Translations under genes and position numbers: made by a program
Origin: Puccinia triticina
Lineage: Eukaryota; Basidiomycota; Pucciniomycetes; Pucciniales; Pucciniaceae
DNA length: 64,000 nt
Reading direction: 5' to 3'
Assembly (NCBI RefSeq): GCF_026914185.1
Contig: NC_070560.1
Coordinates: forward strand, 6,997,501-7,061,500
Shown: piece by piece, positions 1 through 9,780 of the stretch
Layout of the letters: every line of letters begins with the position of its first letter
Position numbering within the stretch: position 1 is the first letter of the stretch
The notes under the pieces: generated by a model
The model's database searches: none
What the model saw: the letters and a program-made list of their open reading frames with translations, nothing else
Told to the model about the DNA's origin: nothing

Positions 1-872
1 CAATCTTTCATGGTTGGGGATTGGCTTTACAGAGGCAAAATGAGTAAACCATTTGTGACAAGCAATTCATGTGAGGTGATTCCCAGGAGAGAGGAGAGAT
101 TACTTTACTGAGAAAAGATAGTTGGAGAAACATGAATCCACTAGATCACATAATTTTTGGCAAATAAGATCACTGGTAACATTGCGTATGTGGGGACCAC
201 CTACAGTTCCGCAAGCTCATCTGATTTCAGGCCAGCAAGAAAATTTAATGGAAATTTTGGTGGTGGGAAAAAGTTTAAGTTTGGTATTTAAATGGATTAA
301 GGGGTGATTGATTGAGTCATGATGGGTTCAACTTCAAGGAGGGGGAGGGAGGAGGAAGGAGTGGCAGTAGATGTGTTGAGGGTGATATTTCCAGCTGATG
401 AATGGACTTTGTATATTGGAGGGTCAGTGTGACATGTCCTTGTGATGAAATAGAGTACTTGGTGGCCTGTGGAGTGGTAAGGGTTACATTTCCCTCTGGC
501 ACAGACATTCTAATAATTTTTTGGAATCTGTCTTCTGCCTGTTGGGCCCCCCACTTCTTGCCGGTTTTCTGGCTGACAAACCTCTCTCACTCCAACAGTT
601 ACGGCAAATGGCCACCAATGTCTGACAGGATGTTTGTCAGAAATTTGCCCCAGGCAAGTTAACATAAATTGCCCAAAGTCAAGCGAGATTGTATTAATTA
701 GCTGAGGGTTGGCAGGTGTGTTGTCACTTTGGTGGCAATCTGACAGCCCTGGGGTCAATTTGTCAATGATTTCCACCCCACATCAATTGGATGGACAAAA
801 CATTAAATTGTGCAACTGCCATGAAGCAATGATCACCCACACAGAGATGACCATTTTGCACCTGTTGAGAAG
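1..872. other. Intergenic stretch, no gene recognised
   Basis: Only short open frames without recognisable domains are present, and none shows a consistent splice structure. The sequence is moderately AT-rich with no clear terminal repeats. I see nothing here that supports a gene or a bounded mobile element. Confidence 0.5.
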
Positions 873-1056
873 CCACCCTTCAGCGGGTACCTGTGTGCCC
901 TTGCAGGTACCCATGACTGGTGCTTGCTACTTGCTTGAATTCTTCCTAAAATGGAACACCCCTAACCCGCCATGGGTAACTGCAATTACAAGCAGGCATT
1001 GGCTGAATGTTAGCGGTTTTACCCGCAAGGGCACACAGGTACCTGCTGAAGGGTAG
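873..1056. repeat. Inverted repeat (hairpin MITE-like)
   Basis: A stretch of about 36 bp at 873-909 (core GGTACCTGTGTGCCCTTGC) recurs in inverted orientation at 1020-1056 with few mismatches, separated by about 110 bp. The arrangement looks like a small foldback element. No clear target-site duplication was found, so its transposon class is open. Confidence 0.6.
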
Positions 1057-1776
1057 TGCCAAGTGGGTACCCGCTAGGGCTGGCGCCCGTTCCCGGCCTC
1101 TCCGGGTATACACGCTGTCTGCCCCGCGGGTATAAGGCTCCGGGACGCCTCTTTGCCTGGACCGTACCCGGTCTACCCGGCGGGTACGGTCCGTGGGCAG
1201 CCTGAGAAATACCCGCGGGCATATTGGGCATTAGGAAAGTCATGTTCAGGTGAACTGCAGCTACCACGTGCGCCCGCTTGGATGAAAGCAGAAACAAAAA
1301 TGCACATATCAGAACTACAAAGGTCCCTCAGCCTAGACTGGGGCCCTCATGGATCATGAATGCAGTAGCTCTGGGCCTTTAGAGCATCAGAAATGGTGGC
1401 TAAGTTAGTATGGACTAACTAGCTTGGATTATGCTTGGAATAAGCTAATCCGAGTGGCCAACCGCATCGGTGCAGACTTGCAGGTCCGAGGCTGTCAGAG
1501 ATTATGTGTTTAGGTGCCAGCATGTTATGTTTTGGGCACCTAAACACATAGAGTTCATGCTTTCAAGCATGATGAATATGCATGGTGTGTTTAGTCCGAG
1601 GACTAGTGGGGTCTACATCTAGACCCCACTAGCTCCAAACGGAGCTCCAGGTCAAGTTGATCCCAAGTTGATCTGAGCTGATGCGGATGCAGGGGTGGAC
1701 TAAGTGCCCTAATCCGGGCTAACTTAGCCACGGATGCGGATGCTCTACAGGCCTTACCCACGGGAATCGGGAACAG
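1057..1776. other. GC-rich repeat tract with two perfect hairpins
   Basis: The tract is rich in GGGTA/TACCC words, like the ends of the hAT-like elements downstream. It contains a perfect 16-bp inverted repeat (1503-1518 with 1535-1550) and a perfect 12-bp inverted repeat with a 6-nt loop (1603-1614 with 1621-1632). No open reading frame with a recognisable domain is present. It is probably decayed mobile DNA. Confidence 0.5.
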
Positions 1777-1975
1777 GTTGCAGGTAGGGATGGCAATTGG
1801 GCGGGCTTGCCAATGGGCCGCCAGAACCCGCCTGGGTTTGGGCCAGGCGCGGGCCACCTTTTTTGGGAAATTTCCAAAGACGGCCCGGCCCAACTCACCT
1901 GGTACAACAGTTGGGCGGGCGCGGGCAGCCCTTTGGGCCGCCCCTGTCTCCCCCAAGTAGATATCTGATCAGGAG

Positions 1976-2790
1976 TAGGGCTGGGCCCCGGGTGATACCC
2001 GAGGCCTGGAGGCCATCCTACGCTGGTCCCCTGCGGGTATACCCAAGGTTGGGTATCTAATTAACTACTCCCGGGCACTATCCGTCGGATATTGGGTACC
2101 TCCCGCGGGGACCAACTGTCCTACTGGTTCAGGCCGTAGTATCTTGTCAATGAAAAAAAAGGGAAGGTACAATGCACGGCAATTTTGAAGAAAAACAGCC
2201 GTTCATGTAACACTTTGCTAACGCGGGACAAATGCTCAATCAAGCACAGAGCCTATGTGTGAGCTTTTATCTCGCAAACATCAGAAGATGTCCAGTTAGG
2301 TCATCAAGCAGCTGTCCTCTTGCTGTACATCCTCTCAATGACCAGTCTGCATTGGTCATCAAAAGGTTTGCATCCCCTTGATGACCACTCAGACCGGCCG
2401 TCCAGCAGCTTGAGTCTAGTACTGGATGACGGGTTTGTACCAATCATCGGCAGAACTCACGCCCCTCCATGACCGGTAAAGTACGTACAAACCGGTCATG
2501 GAGAGGCTTGAGTCATGTTGAGACCTCTTGATGACCGGTCAGACAGGTCATCAAGAGGGTTATTGCCACTGTTGCATATTTGATTCAAGTTTCTATTTTT
2601 TTTTTCTTTCAGCAACACTCTCTGTCTCTTGTAATGAAAAGTTGGTCTCTGACCTTCTCCAAGACTTCTCCCAAGTCATTTACCCGAGATATCCGCTCGG
2701 GTAAAAATCCCAAAATAAATTCTGCGCTCCGACCGACTGGGTCGGATAGTCGGGTATACCCGATTGGCCTCGGGTCGGGGCCCAGCCCTA
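1976..2790. mobile_element. Nested hAT-like MITE with palindromic array
   Basis: The ends are TAGGGCTGGGCCCCG and CGGGGCCCAGCCCTA, a perfect 15-bp inverted pair, flanked by the exact 8-bp duplication ATCAGGAG (1968-1975 and 2791-2798). The subterminal parts carry CGGGTATACCC-type words. The centre (about 2270-2560) carries the GATGACCGGTCATC-type palindromic units found in other elements of this window. No coding capacity is visible. Confidence 0.85.
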
Positions 2791-2952
2791 ATCAGGAGTA
2801 ACCATATCAGCTAGGTGTTTGACCTGTATGACCCCAACTTTGACATTGTTGGCGGCAACAAACACCGGGCAAAGCAATATTGATGTCATTCCCCTTAGAT
2901 CTGTATCTAGAGGAACAAAACCTCATCATCCCTGATGGTTCCGACTTTGACC

Positions 2953-3899
2953 TAAAGATGGCCAAACGGGTCCGGGTACCCGCAACGGGTGCGGGTACTT
3001 TGCGGGTACTTGCTACAAATTTCTCCAATTTTGGACACCCAGACCCGGACACGGCACCCGCCAACGGGTACCAGCGGTACTTGAGGGGGGTATCACGGGT
3101 ACCGCCACTGCATTTTGCAAGTGGCCTATCGGGTGGCGATGGCCGGTCATCGAGCGCATACACACCCCTCTCGATGACCGCACATCAAGCGAGGTACACA
3201 TCCCACTCGATGACCGGCCATCGAGTGGGATGCACACTCCACCCGATGACCAGTCATCGAGTGGGGGTGTAGGCCGGTCATCAAGCGGACTACACACCCC
3301 GCTCAGTGGCCGGCCATCGTGATCACCCCGCTCAATGTTTGGTCATCGCGTGGGATGTGGGGGTACGTACTCTGCTCGACGATGGCCGGTCATCGAGGGT
3401 GTGTACCCCTCTCGATGACCGTTCATCGAGCGGGGTGTGTACTCCGCTCGACGATGGCCGGTCATTGAAGGTGTGTACCCCACTTGATGACCGTTCATCG
3501 AGCGGGGTGTGTACTCGGTGACCGGTCAATGGTCATTGAGTGCGCATCCCACTTGATGGCTGGTCATCGAGTGGGACATGTATCCCGCTTGATGTCCGGT
3601 CATCAAGCGGGGCGTGTACTCCGCTTGATGTCCGGTCATCAAGCGGGGTGTGTACCCCACTCGATGGGATGGCCGGCCATCGAGTGGGATGATGTTGATG
3701 GCCAGCCATCACACTTGGAGTGCACAACTGCGGCTGACAACAACGGGTACAGACGGGTACCTGTTTGGTACCCGGGTACCCGGAGATTTTTCAGCCCAAA
3801 TAGTATACCCGTACCCGTACCCGGCACCTGCGGACGGGTACTCAAAGGGCAGTGGCGGGTACCCGCCAACGGGTGCCGGGTACCCACTGGCAATCTCTA
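2953..3899. mobile_element. Nested hAT-like MITE with palindromic array
   Basis: The ends TAAAGATGGCCAAACGGGT and ACCCACTGGCAATCTCTA form an imperfect inverted pair, flanked by the exact 8-bp duplication CTTTGACC (2945-2952 and 3900-3907). Subterminal blocks of about 150 bp are dense in GGGTACCCG palindromes, and a long array of GATGACCGGTCATCGAG units fills the centre. The long open frames across the array on both strands are a by-product of its repeat unit and are not called as genes. Confidence 0.85.
3125..3715. repeat. Palindromic TGATGACCGGTCATCGAG array
   Basis: The array consists of roughly 35-40 nt units built around a dyad of the form CTCGATGACCGGTCATCGAG, separated by spacers such as CGGGGTGTGTACT. 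Units alternate orientation, so the whole array is quasi-palindromic and all frames tend to stay open. The same core recurs in six other places in the window, within elements of different TIR and TSD types. Confidence 0.85.
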
Positions 3900-4436
3900 C
3901 TTTGACCTATTTTGCTGGTGGAAATTGAATGCCACAAGATTCCCAGATTTATCCAAGATTTTCAGGACTCTACTGATGGTTCAACTTCCAATGACCTCAG
4001 TGGCATCTGGATCCGTGTTCTCTACCGGCGGACAGGTCCTGGACAATTATTGAATGCACTTGAGCAAAGAATTGGTTGAGGCGTTTATATGCACTCAAGA
4101 TTGGTCCAAGGCAAGCAAGCTAGCAGACAAGGAGCGATTAGTTCCATTTTTTTCTTTTGTTTAGGCCTATTAGGCTAAGTATTAGCCATATTTTTTTATG
4201 ACTAGGTACTATCTCTCAAATAGTGTAGGGAGTATTTGATAGGATCAAATAACCCTACCATGAAGAAAAAAATTGAAAAATTTGGCTGGGGCCCGTGGGC
4301 AGCAGCTAAATGGGTTTGGGGCAGGAGCCTGTTTGGTAAAAAGTGGCCCGGCCCAACCCACCCAATAATATTGCGGCCCAACACAGGCTGCCCGTGGGCG
4401 GCCTAAGCCGGCCCGATTGCCATCCCTAGTTGCGGG

Positions 4437-4834
4437 TATACCCGCAGGCTGGCAGGTATACCTATAGCCCGTTGTGGTATATGTAAACGTGAAAAATCAA
4501 AATTTCTCTCTAATACATATAATTACCCATACTAGGCCTCAAGATCCCACCAAATGTACCCCAGGAATAGATCCTATGGCCAATTTCACCCTTAGTCACC
4601 ACTGGAGGCATCACTGGAGCCCCTCTGGATTGCAAGTTACACCTCTTTGGACCCCCTAAACACCTATCACATGTTCAACACACCCCCAGTCACCAGCCTC
4701 AATTCAAGGATCACGGCATTATGCTTATACATATCACAGGATACAAAAATACATCTCCCTGTCAGACTACATTCATTACATAGTGTCAAGTATGCCCTTA
4801 TTTCCATACTATGACATCATTTTACACTGCTTCT
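4437..4834. other. Intergenic stretch between two TIR elements
   Basis: No recognisable gene. After a short GGGTATACC-rich segment the sequence is ordinary and moderately AT-rich. I see no repeats with clear boundaries. Confidence 0.4.
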
Positions 4835-4842
4835 GCAGCCTC

Positions 4843-5650
4843 TACGGATTGCCAAGTGAACCCGAGTACCCGTGGCCGGTGCGGGTACTGCCTGGTTTTT
4901 TTGCCCAAAACAGACACCCCCATCCGCACCCAGCACCTGCGGGCGGGTACGGTTTTTGGGTACTTTCAGGGAAGAAATGTGCCTTTTTGATGACAGGTGT
5001 GTGCCAGTCACTGAGAGGTTTGTGTACCCTCTCAATGACCAGTGTGTGCTGGTCATCTAGAGGGCTGAGACCCTCTTGATGACTGGTCTCTGGCGGTCAT
5101 CAAAAGGGAGGTGTGCCTTCTTGATGACTGGTGTGTTCCAGTCATTGAGAGGGCTGAGACCTCTTGATGACTGGTCTCTGCCGGTCATCAAGAGGGAGGT
5201 GTGCCTCACTGCCAGTATATTTGGCTGGGATGAAGTCATCCCAGTTTAACTGGGATGCACTCACCCAATTTAAAACAGGTTGATCCCATCCAATGAAATA
5301 TGAAACCAAGGGGGGTACCTTGGATTTATATTCCATCAGTTGAGATCAACCAAGTTTAAATTGGTTGAGGGCATCCCAGTTTAACTGGGATAACCTCAAC
5401 CCAGCCAAATATGCTGGCAGTGCCTTCTTGATGACTGGTGTGTGCCGGTCATCAAGAGGTTCGTGTACCCTCTCAATGAACAGCACCAACCGGTCATTGA
5501 GAGGGGTGCTGTGGCACCTTTATTCACAATATAGAGGTGGGTGTTGACCACAGGTACCCAGGTACATGGTTTTTTTTGCCAAATTCCAAAACCCACCGTA
5601 TGGCTGCAGGTACCGGGTATTGCCAAACGGGTATCACTTGGTGATCCTTA
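4843..5650. mobile_element. hAT-like MITE with palindromic array and nested MITE
   Basis: The ends TACGGATTGCCAAGTG and CACTTGGTGATCCTTA are an imperfect inverted pair, flanked by the exact 8-bp duplication GCAGCCTC (4835-4842 and 5651-5658). Both subterminal blocks contain GGTACCCG words with a run of T or A, as in the 2953-3899 element. The centre carries GATGACTGGT...GGTCATCAAGAGG units at 4985-5205 and 5423-5515, split by a CACTA-type MITE. Confidence 0.85.
5207..5422. mobile_element. CACTA-type MITE nested in the hAT-like element
   Basis: The element begins CACTGCCAGTATATTTGG and ends CCAAATATGCTGGCAGTG. The arms match over 23 bp with one mismatch. The flanks are the 3-bp duplication CCT (5204-5206 and 5423-5425). 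CACTG termini and a 3-bp duplication are the usual signature of CACTA (EnSpm) elements. Inside lies a second dyad of CATCCCAGTTTAACTGGGAT type. At 216 bp it is non-coding. Confidence 0.8.
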
Positions 5651-6174
5651 GCAGCCTCAGACTTCATTTACACACTCAGTGCATCTTTATGTCACTTCAT
5701 GGAGCCTACTATCAGTACTGTCACTTTTATGCGGCACCACCAGCCTTCTGACAATGTTGTAACCGCTGCACTGCACTAAAAAAAAACGGTCATTTAGCGC
5801 AGCCCAGAAGTCACACTGCTACATCCCAGAGGGATGTAGCAGAAGCGGTTGAAAAACCGCTGCGGTAAGTGCTACACGCAGCGCGTCACCCCTACCCACC
5901 CAGGGAAATTAGCAATAGCACAAATCCGCTACGCTATCCGCTAATTTAGCGGATAGTGGAATTGATTGTGTCTTAAACTGATTTTAACAGCATTGATTTT
6001 TTTTCTTCTTTTAAAAACCCCTGAAGCGCAGCAGTTCAGCGCTACGTGTGCGCTTTTTTAGCGCGCTAAAAATCACCATTTTTTTCCAGGGAAAACAAAA
6101 CTCGGTTAGTGCAGCGGTCTGACCGCTGCGCGTAGTGGTAGCGCAGCAGCGCACAAAAACTCTGCGCTAACCGC

Positions 6175-6389
6175 TGTTGAGTTGTCTGTTAGTCTGCTAC
6201 CATGATGTATCACCACAGTAAAGAGGGCTGTTGGATCGACCCATGAGCACTACCAACCAACCACCCAGCTGGCAGCCACAAGCGTCTGTAGCCTAGTTGG
6301 TAAAGGCAGCACTCTAGTATGTGTCTCAGCATAGCTGAGGTCGTGAGTTCAACTCTCACCAGACACATCTTCATTTTACAGTCTCTACA
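6175..6389 (+). repeat. TRIM left LTR (215 bp)
   Basis: It starts TGTTGAG and ends CTACA, preceded by the target duplication ACCGC. It contains a tRNA-like sequence at 6282-6367 with intact-looking A-box and B-box motifs. It differs from the right LTR for example by CTGTTAG versus CTATTAG and GTTCAAC versus GTTTGAC, which suggests fairly recent insertion. Confidence 0.92.
6282..6367 (+). tRNA. Class II tRNA-like sequence inside the LTR
   Basis: An 86-nt cloverleaf can be drawn. The acceptor arms are GCGTCTG and CAGACAC (one mismatch), with a D arm GCC/GGC. The anticodon arm is GCAC/GTGT with an 8-nt loop containing UAG. A long variable arm CTCAG/CTGAG and a T arm GTGAG/CTCAC with loop TTCAACT complete it. 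A long variable arm is the mark of Leu/Ser-type tRNAs, and UAG would read leucine CUA. TAGCCTAGTTGG fits the A-box consensus and GTTCAACTC the B-box consensus. The mismatch, the 8-nt loop and the location in an LTR argue against a normal tRNA gene. Function as a Pol III promoter is an inference. Confidence 0.6.
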
Positions 6390-6422
6390 GGTTATGAGCC
6401 CAGAGCTACCTGAGCGCTACTC
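6390..6422 (+). other. TRIM primer-binding site, methionine half-tRNA type
   Basis: Immediately after the left LTR the sequence reads GGTTATGAGCCCAGAG. Its reverse complement contains GGGCTCATAACC, the anticodon arm of a methionine tRNA (CAU anticodon), rather than a tRNA 3' CCA end. Drosophila copia is known to prime from a cleaved initiator-tRNA half using a site that starts GGTTATG. I infer the same mode here. Which methionine tRNA is used cannot be decided without the host tRNA set. Confidence 0.7.
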
Positions 6423-6596
6423 GCTTACAATAGAGACTTGATGAATTTGTGAATGCTTACTTGTAAGACCACGCAAACCCCTATAAGCCTACATCTAGAT
6501 CACGGGTTCAATCCCTACGCTGATCATCTTTCCTGGGTCTCATTCCCACTCTCTCTTGGGGTCAATCCCCACTTCCCATCATGTAGCAAGGGGGGG

Positions 6597-6811
6597 TGTT
6601 GAGTTGTCTATTAGTCTGCTACCATGATGTATCACCACAGTAAAGAGGGCTGTTGGATCGACCCATGAGCACTACCAACCAACCACCCAGCTGGCAGCCA
6701 CAAGCGTCTGTAGCCTAGTTGGTAAAGGCAGCACTCTAGTATGTGTCTCAGCATAGCTGAGGTCGTGAGTTTGACTCTCACCAGACACATCTTCATTTTA
6801 CAGTCTCTACA
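6597..6811 (+). repeat. TRIM right LTR (215 bp)
   Basis: This is the second copy of the LTR. It follows the polypurine tract directly and is followed by the duplication ACCGC. The tRNA-like sequence is at 6704-6789. Its B-box equivalent has changed from TTCAAC to TTTGAC, so any Pol III activity of this copy may be weaker. Confidence 0.92.
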
Positions 6812-6855
6812 ACCGCTTTGCTGCACTTTCTGCAGTGCAGCGTTTACAACATTGT

Positions 6856-7440
6856 GGTGGTATAAATAGGCAGGCCGTCAGAGAATGCCCACAAAGCAGC
6901 ATGGCCAGAAAGCGCGGGCGGCTGAGCTCATCGGAAAGCTTTTGCATTCCTGAGAGAGTAGAAAAGCACGCGTGCTTATATGCTGCTGAGGGAACCTTGA
7001 ATGTACAACCAAACAAAAGCACGCGGAAAGTCAAGGGGCGGAGGCAGGTGCAGACCGGGGGACCGACACAGGTGCGGGGAACTGAGGTTCAAGCCACGGC
7101 CTAGTCGGAGTAGGACTGAGGCGTATTGAGCACATGGATGGACTGGTAGCGGTGTGGAGCTAGGTGAACTGGGGCAGCAGAAGCGGACGTCATCAGCGGA
7201 TGATGTTGGGGTGGAAGCGCTGGGTAGAGAATATCTCTGGAGGCTAGTCGCGGGGTGTGGGAGAACAAGCGTCACAGATGTGCTAGGCTGGGAGGCAATG
7301 CAGGCGGAGTTTGTTAGTGCAGGAAAGGGGGAATGCAGACAATGCCGGGTGGTAATAGAGGATGACGGGGCGGAGAGAGTGGGGGGGGATATGGAACTTT
7401 AGGGGACGGCTTTTCTCTTGGGGGGGGGGGGGGGGATTTT
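6856..7440 (+). other. GC-rich block with TATA-like motif and open frames, not recognised
   Basis: A GTATAAATAGG motif at about 6861-6871 precedes a GC-rich stretch of roughly 500 bp with overlapping open frames (for example 6901-7104 and 7154-7402). Base composition differs from the flanks. The frames have no domain I recognise and no matching splice sites, so I do not call a gene. The block ends in a run of 16 G (7420-7435). It may be a decayed mobile-element or gene remnant. Confidence 0.3.
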
Positions 7441-8589
7441 CTAGCATTCTACTACGGCTATTACGGTACCAAAATTGTAGTAGCTGTTTTCTTGTGTGTT
7501 ACTTTACGGATTACTAGCATGCGAAGAGTTTTTACCTACCCTAAAAAATCATACCTTTGCAGAGTTCTTGTGTGCAGAAGTGGAGCAGTTGAACTCTTTG
7601 TAGACCAGGCGGATTTTATCAGACTCACGGAGGAGTGCTGAAGGGATTTGTACGTTGCAGAGTTTCAGTGCCAACTACCAAACAAGCCTGGAACAATTCT
7701 AGAAAGAAGGCAGACACTCAACTTGACCTATACGTCCCGCATTCTATTCAACAATGTTGCTTCTGACATCATTTATGTCCCCCTGACATGTTATTGAAAG
7801 AACTCAAAGGACTAAGAGCTTATAATTAGATGGTCATGTATACAATCTAATTACAAGTGTCACAAAATATGGGAAAGTAAAATTACCTAAGAGCGGAACA
7901 AGAAGCCGCTGTCTACTTTTTGTAGAACTAAAAAGTGGATTCCTTTATGGAATTCAGGCTTAAGATGATCTTAATGATCTTCCTGTTTGCTGGTGGCAAA
8001 CTGTATCAAGCATTAGCTCTTCCTGCGCAAGGATAAGGATAAATCCAATCTCTTACTTGGATCAAGAGTTTATCTCTCATTGTCCAGCTTATTTAGCTTT
8101 GGCGAAACGGCGTAGGAGTTGCGCAACGGCGTCTAATCAAGAACACCTTATTTTCAGCTCCTACGGCCTTTTGTTTCTTATGGACGAAGTGTTTACACTC
8201 GCTAACTCACCTTTTTCCGTTTCTTCTCTTCGAGAGGATTCGGTGGTTTGTTTGGTCTTTTCCTGTGCGTCTTTGACTGCAGGAGGGGATGAAGCCTTTA
8301 GCTGAACATCTCTACCATCTAGTGATTGAACTTGCTACTCACCTTTGGTGTTAGCTGAGATTCTCTCTGCTAGAGGTATCTGAACGGGAATCTCCACGTG
8401 TCAATTTTTGCGGCTCGCGGATGCAGAAACTGTATTCATCATTTAGATGCAATCAGTATTTTCATTCCTCCGCGACACAGCCTTGGACTGCGGAATCTGG
8501 TTCGCTTTGCTTACCTTTTTCCGCAGCTTGTTGAGCTCCCGACACCCTCCTCAATTTATGAGGACGGTGTTGTTCACCTTGGCTAGTAA
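7441..8589. other. Intergenic stretch, no gene recognised
   Basis: No homologous protein, no bounded repeat and no tRNA-like fold were seen. Open frames of 60-80 codons at 8057-8305 and 8398-8653 lack recognisable motifs and are left uncalled. Confidence 0.4.
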
Positions 8590-9000
8590 TCTCACAGTTA
8601 TGACATCATTTTTACATATTATTACATCATTTTTACCTACTGCCACCAGCTAAAATGCCTCATACCCCTGTCTAGTCTAACTGAAATCCTAAACCAGGAG
8701 CCTCCCTCAGAGGGGGGGGCTAAAATATCTCACATTTGTCTATAAAAGGAGCTCCTCCTCCACCTAGTTCTCTTCTCCTAAGTTCATTACTCACCAGTTC
8801 AAGTTCCCCCAATTTTTAACCCTTATATTAGAAATTAAAGCCTTATACTTGTCAATCAAACAAACTCATCTTGAGCCAACCACTTCTATCACTTCATTAA
8901 AACTTGCCAAGCATACCTTGCTGGGTATTGTTGTCTGATAGCCAGAAGGACATAGTTTGAGCCTCCATCATACCCTTCACCATTCAGCAAAACGTTTTCA
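8590..9000 (+). mobile_element. Probable LTR fragment, plus orientation
   Basis: Repeated AGCTAAAATNCCTCA words precede a TATA box (CTATAAAAGGAGC, about 8741) and a pyrimidine-rich leader, the layout of an LTR promoter. The same words and a similar promoter occur in reverse orientation at about 9340-9780. Exact ends and target duplication could not be set, so the bounds are approximate. Confidence 0.4.
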
Positions 9001-9339
9001 TTGCCGCTTTTGAGTCCTACACCGTCAGCCCTGCAGATACCCTGGTCCTGTTCCTGATTCCCACAGATAGGGCTTGGGCTGCTTTATTTTGGTACCCAAG
9101 TGATGGTTATACCCGCGGGACGGGCGCCGGTGTAAAGCTCAAAAGTGTTCCTGAGAACCTTTTGCTGAGTGCGGAAAGGGATGAATGAGGTTACCTCTGC
9201 CTTTCCTGGGTCACTAGACACTAAAACAAGCCCCCCAATCTACGATTGGAAGTTTTATGTAGTGATAGTGGAGGTGTATCAAAAGATAGCCTACTTTGAG
9301 CAGGTGGCTTAAGGGTTATGGTGATGTAGCTGATGTGTA

Positions 9340-9780
9340 AGTGTTGTAATGAAGTTGTAATTTGTATTTAAGGGTGTGGAACCACCATATAGAGTGGGGC
9401 TAATACTGTAGAGTGAGCAAGTATTGTACTGTTATGGGGTAAGCTGAGTGCAAGTAGTTTGCTGAGAGAAATTACAACTGGGGGGAGGAGAGCCTCCTTA
9501 AATAGAAAAGAGTGAGGGATTTTAGCTCCAGGGGAACAAGAGAATGAGGGGTTTTAGCTGCCCTGAAGACTACAATGAGGTATTTTGGCTGGTGGTTGAC
9601 AGGTCACATGGCGTCATGATGTCATATGAGGGAATTTAGCTAGTGAGAAATAGGAGGTGAGATATTTTAGCTGGCCTGGCCTGTCAAATGATGTCATCTG
9701 CAAGCTGAATGAGGGGTTTTTGCTATCTTTATACCTGCATGATGTCATCTGTCAACTGTCAGACTGCAGCCCCTATTACA
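9340..9780 (-). mobile_element. Probable LTR fragment, minus orientation
   Basis: Read on the minus strand, this contains several AGCTAAAAYNCCTCA words, a TATA-like CTATTTAAGGAGGC (near 9490-9505) and a leader. It resembles the fragment at 8590-9000 and probably belongs to the same LTR family. Ends are approximate and no internal coding region is attached. Confidence 0.4.

Larger units (their letters stand above)
1785..4428. mobile_element. Outer hAT-like TIR element hosting two nested insertions
   Basis: The left end reads TAGGGATGGCAATTGGGC and the right end GCCCGATTGCCATCCCTA, an inverted pair with a single mismatch. The flanks are GTTGCAGG (1777-1784) and GTTGCGGG (4429-4436), an 8-bp target-site duplication with one mismatch, as expected for hAT elements. 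Two further 8-bp-TSD elements (1976-2790 and 2953-3899) lie inside, so this is the oldest layer. Without the insertions it is under 0.9 kb and has no transposase reading frame. It is therefore non-autonomous. Assignment to hAT rests on the TIR start and the 8-bp duplication only. Confidence 0.75.
6175..6811 (+). mobile_element. Complete TRIM (miniature LTR retrotransposon)
   Basis: Two direct repeats of 215 bp (6175-6389 and 6597-6811) begin TGTTGAGTTGTC and end CAGTCTCTACA, and differ at only a few positions. They flank a 207-bp interior. The 5-bp duplication ACCGC lies on both sides (6170-6174 and 6812-6816). The interior starts with a primer-binding site directly after the left LTR and ends with the polypurine tract AAGGGGGGG (6588-6596) directly before the right LTR. 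No protein is encoded, so it depends on other elements for reverse transcription and integration. A solo copy lies at 43713-44344. Confidence 0.92.
5751..6855. mobile_element. TIR element (about 1.1 kb) interrupted by a TRIM
   Basis: A 25-bp terminal inverted repeat is visible at 5751-5775 (ACAATGTTGTAACCGCTGC at its start) and 6831-6855, with one mismatch. The interior is rich in GCTGCGCT/AGCGCAGC words. The TRIM at 6175-6811 interrupts it with its own 5-bp duplication. Removing the TRIM leaves an element of about 460 bp. I could not find a convincing target-site duplication, so the superfamily is unassigned. Confidence 0.65.

Noticed and set aside
3125..3715. A CRISPR array
   Set aside because: Units alternate orientation with short variable spacers inside a transposon, there are no cas genes, and the genome is eukaryotic.
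3332..3727. Protein-coding frames across the palindromic arrays (also 3013-3297, 3484-4053, 49665-50577)
   Set aside because: They are open on both strands and in several frames because of the repeat unit. Their translations are repetitive and change with unit number.
6282..6367. A normal chromosomal tRNA-Leu gene, or a tRNA-derived SINE
   Set aside because: The segment recurs as part of identical 215-bp LTRs with TG/CA ends, a 5-bp duplication, a primer site and a polypurine tract, so it belongs to a TRIM. The acceptor mismatch and 8-nt anticodon loop also argue against a standard tRNA gene.
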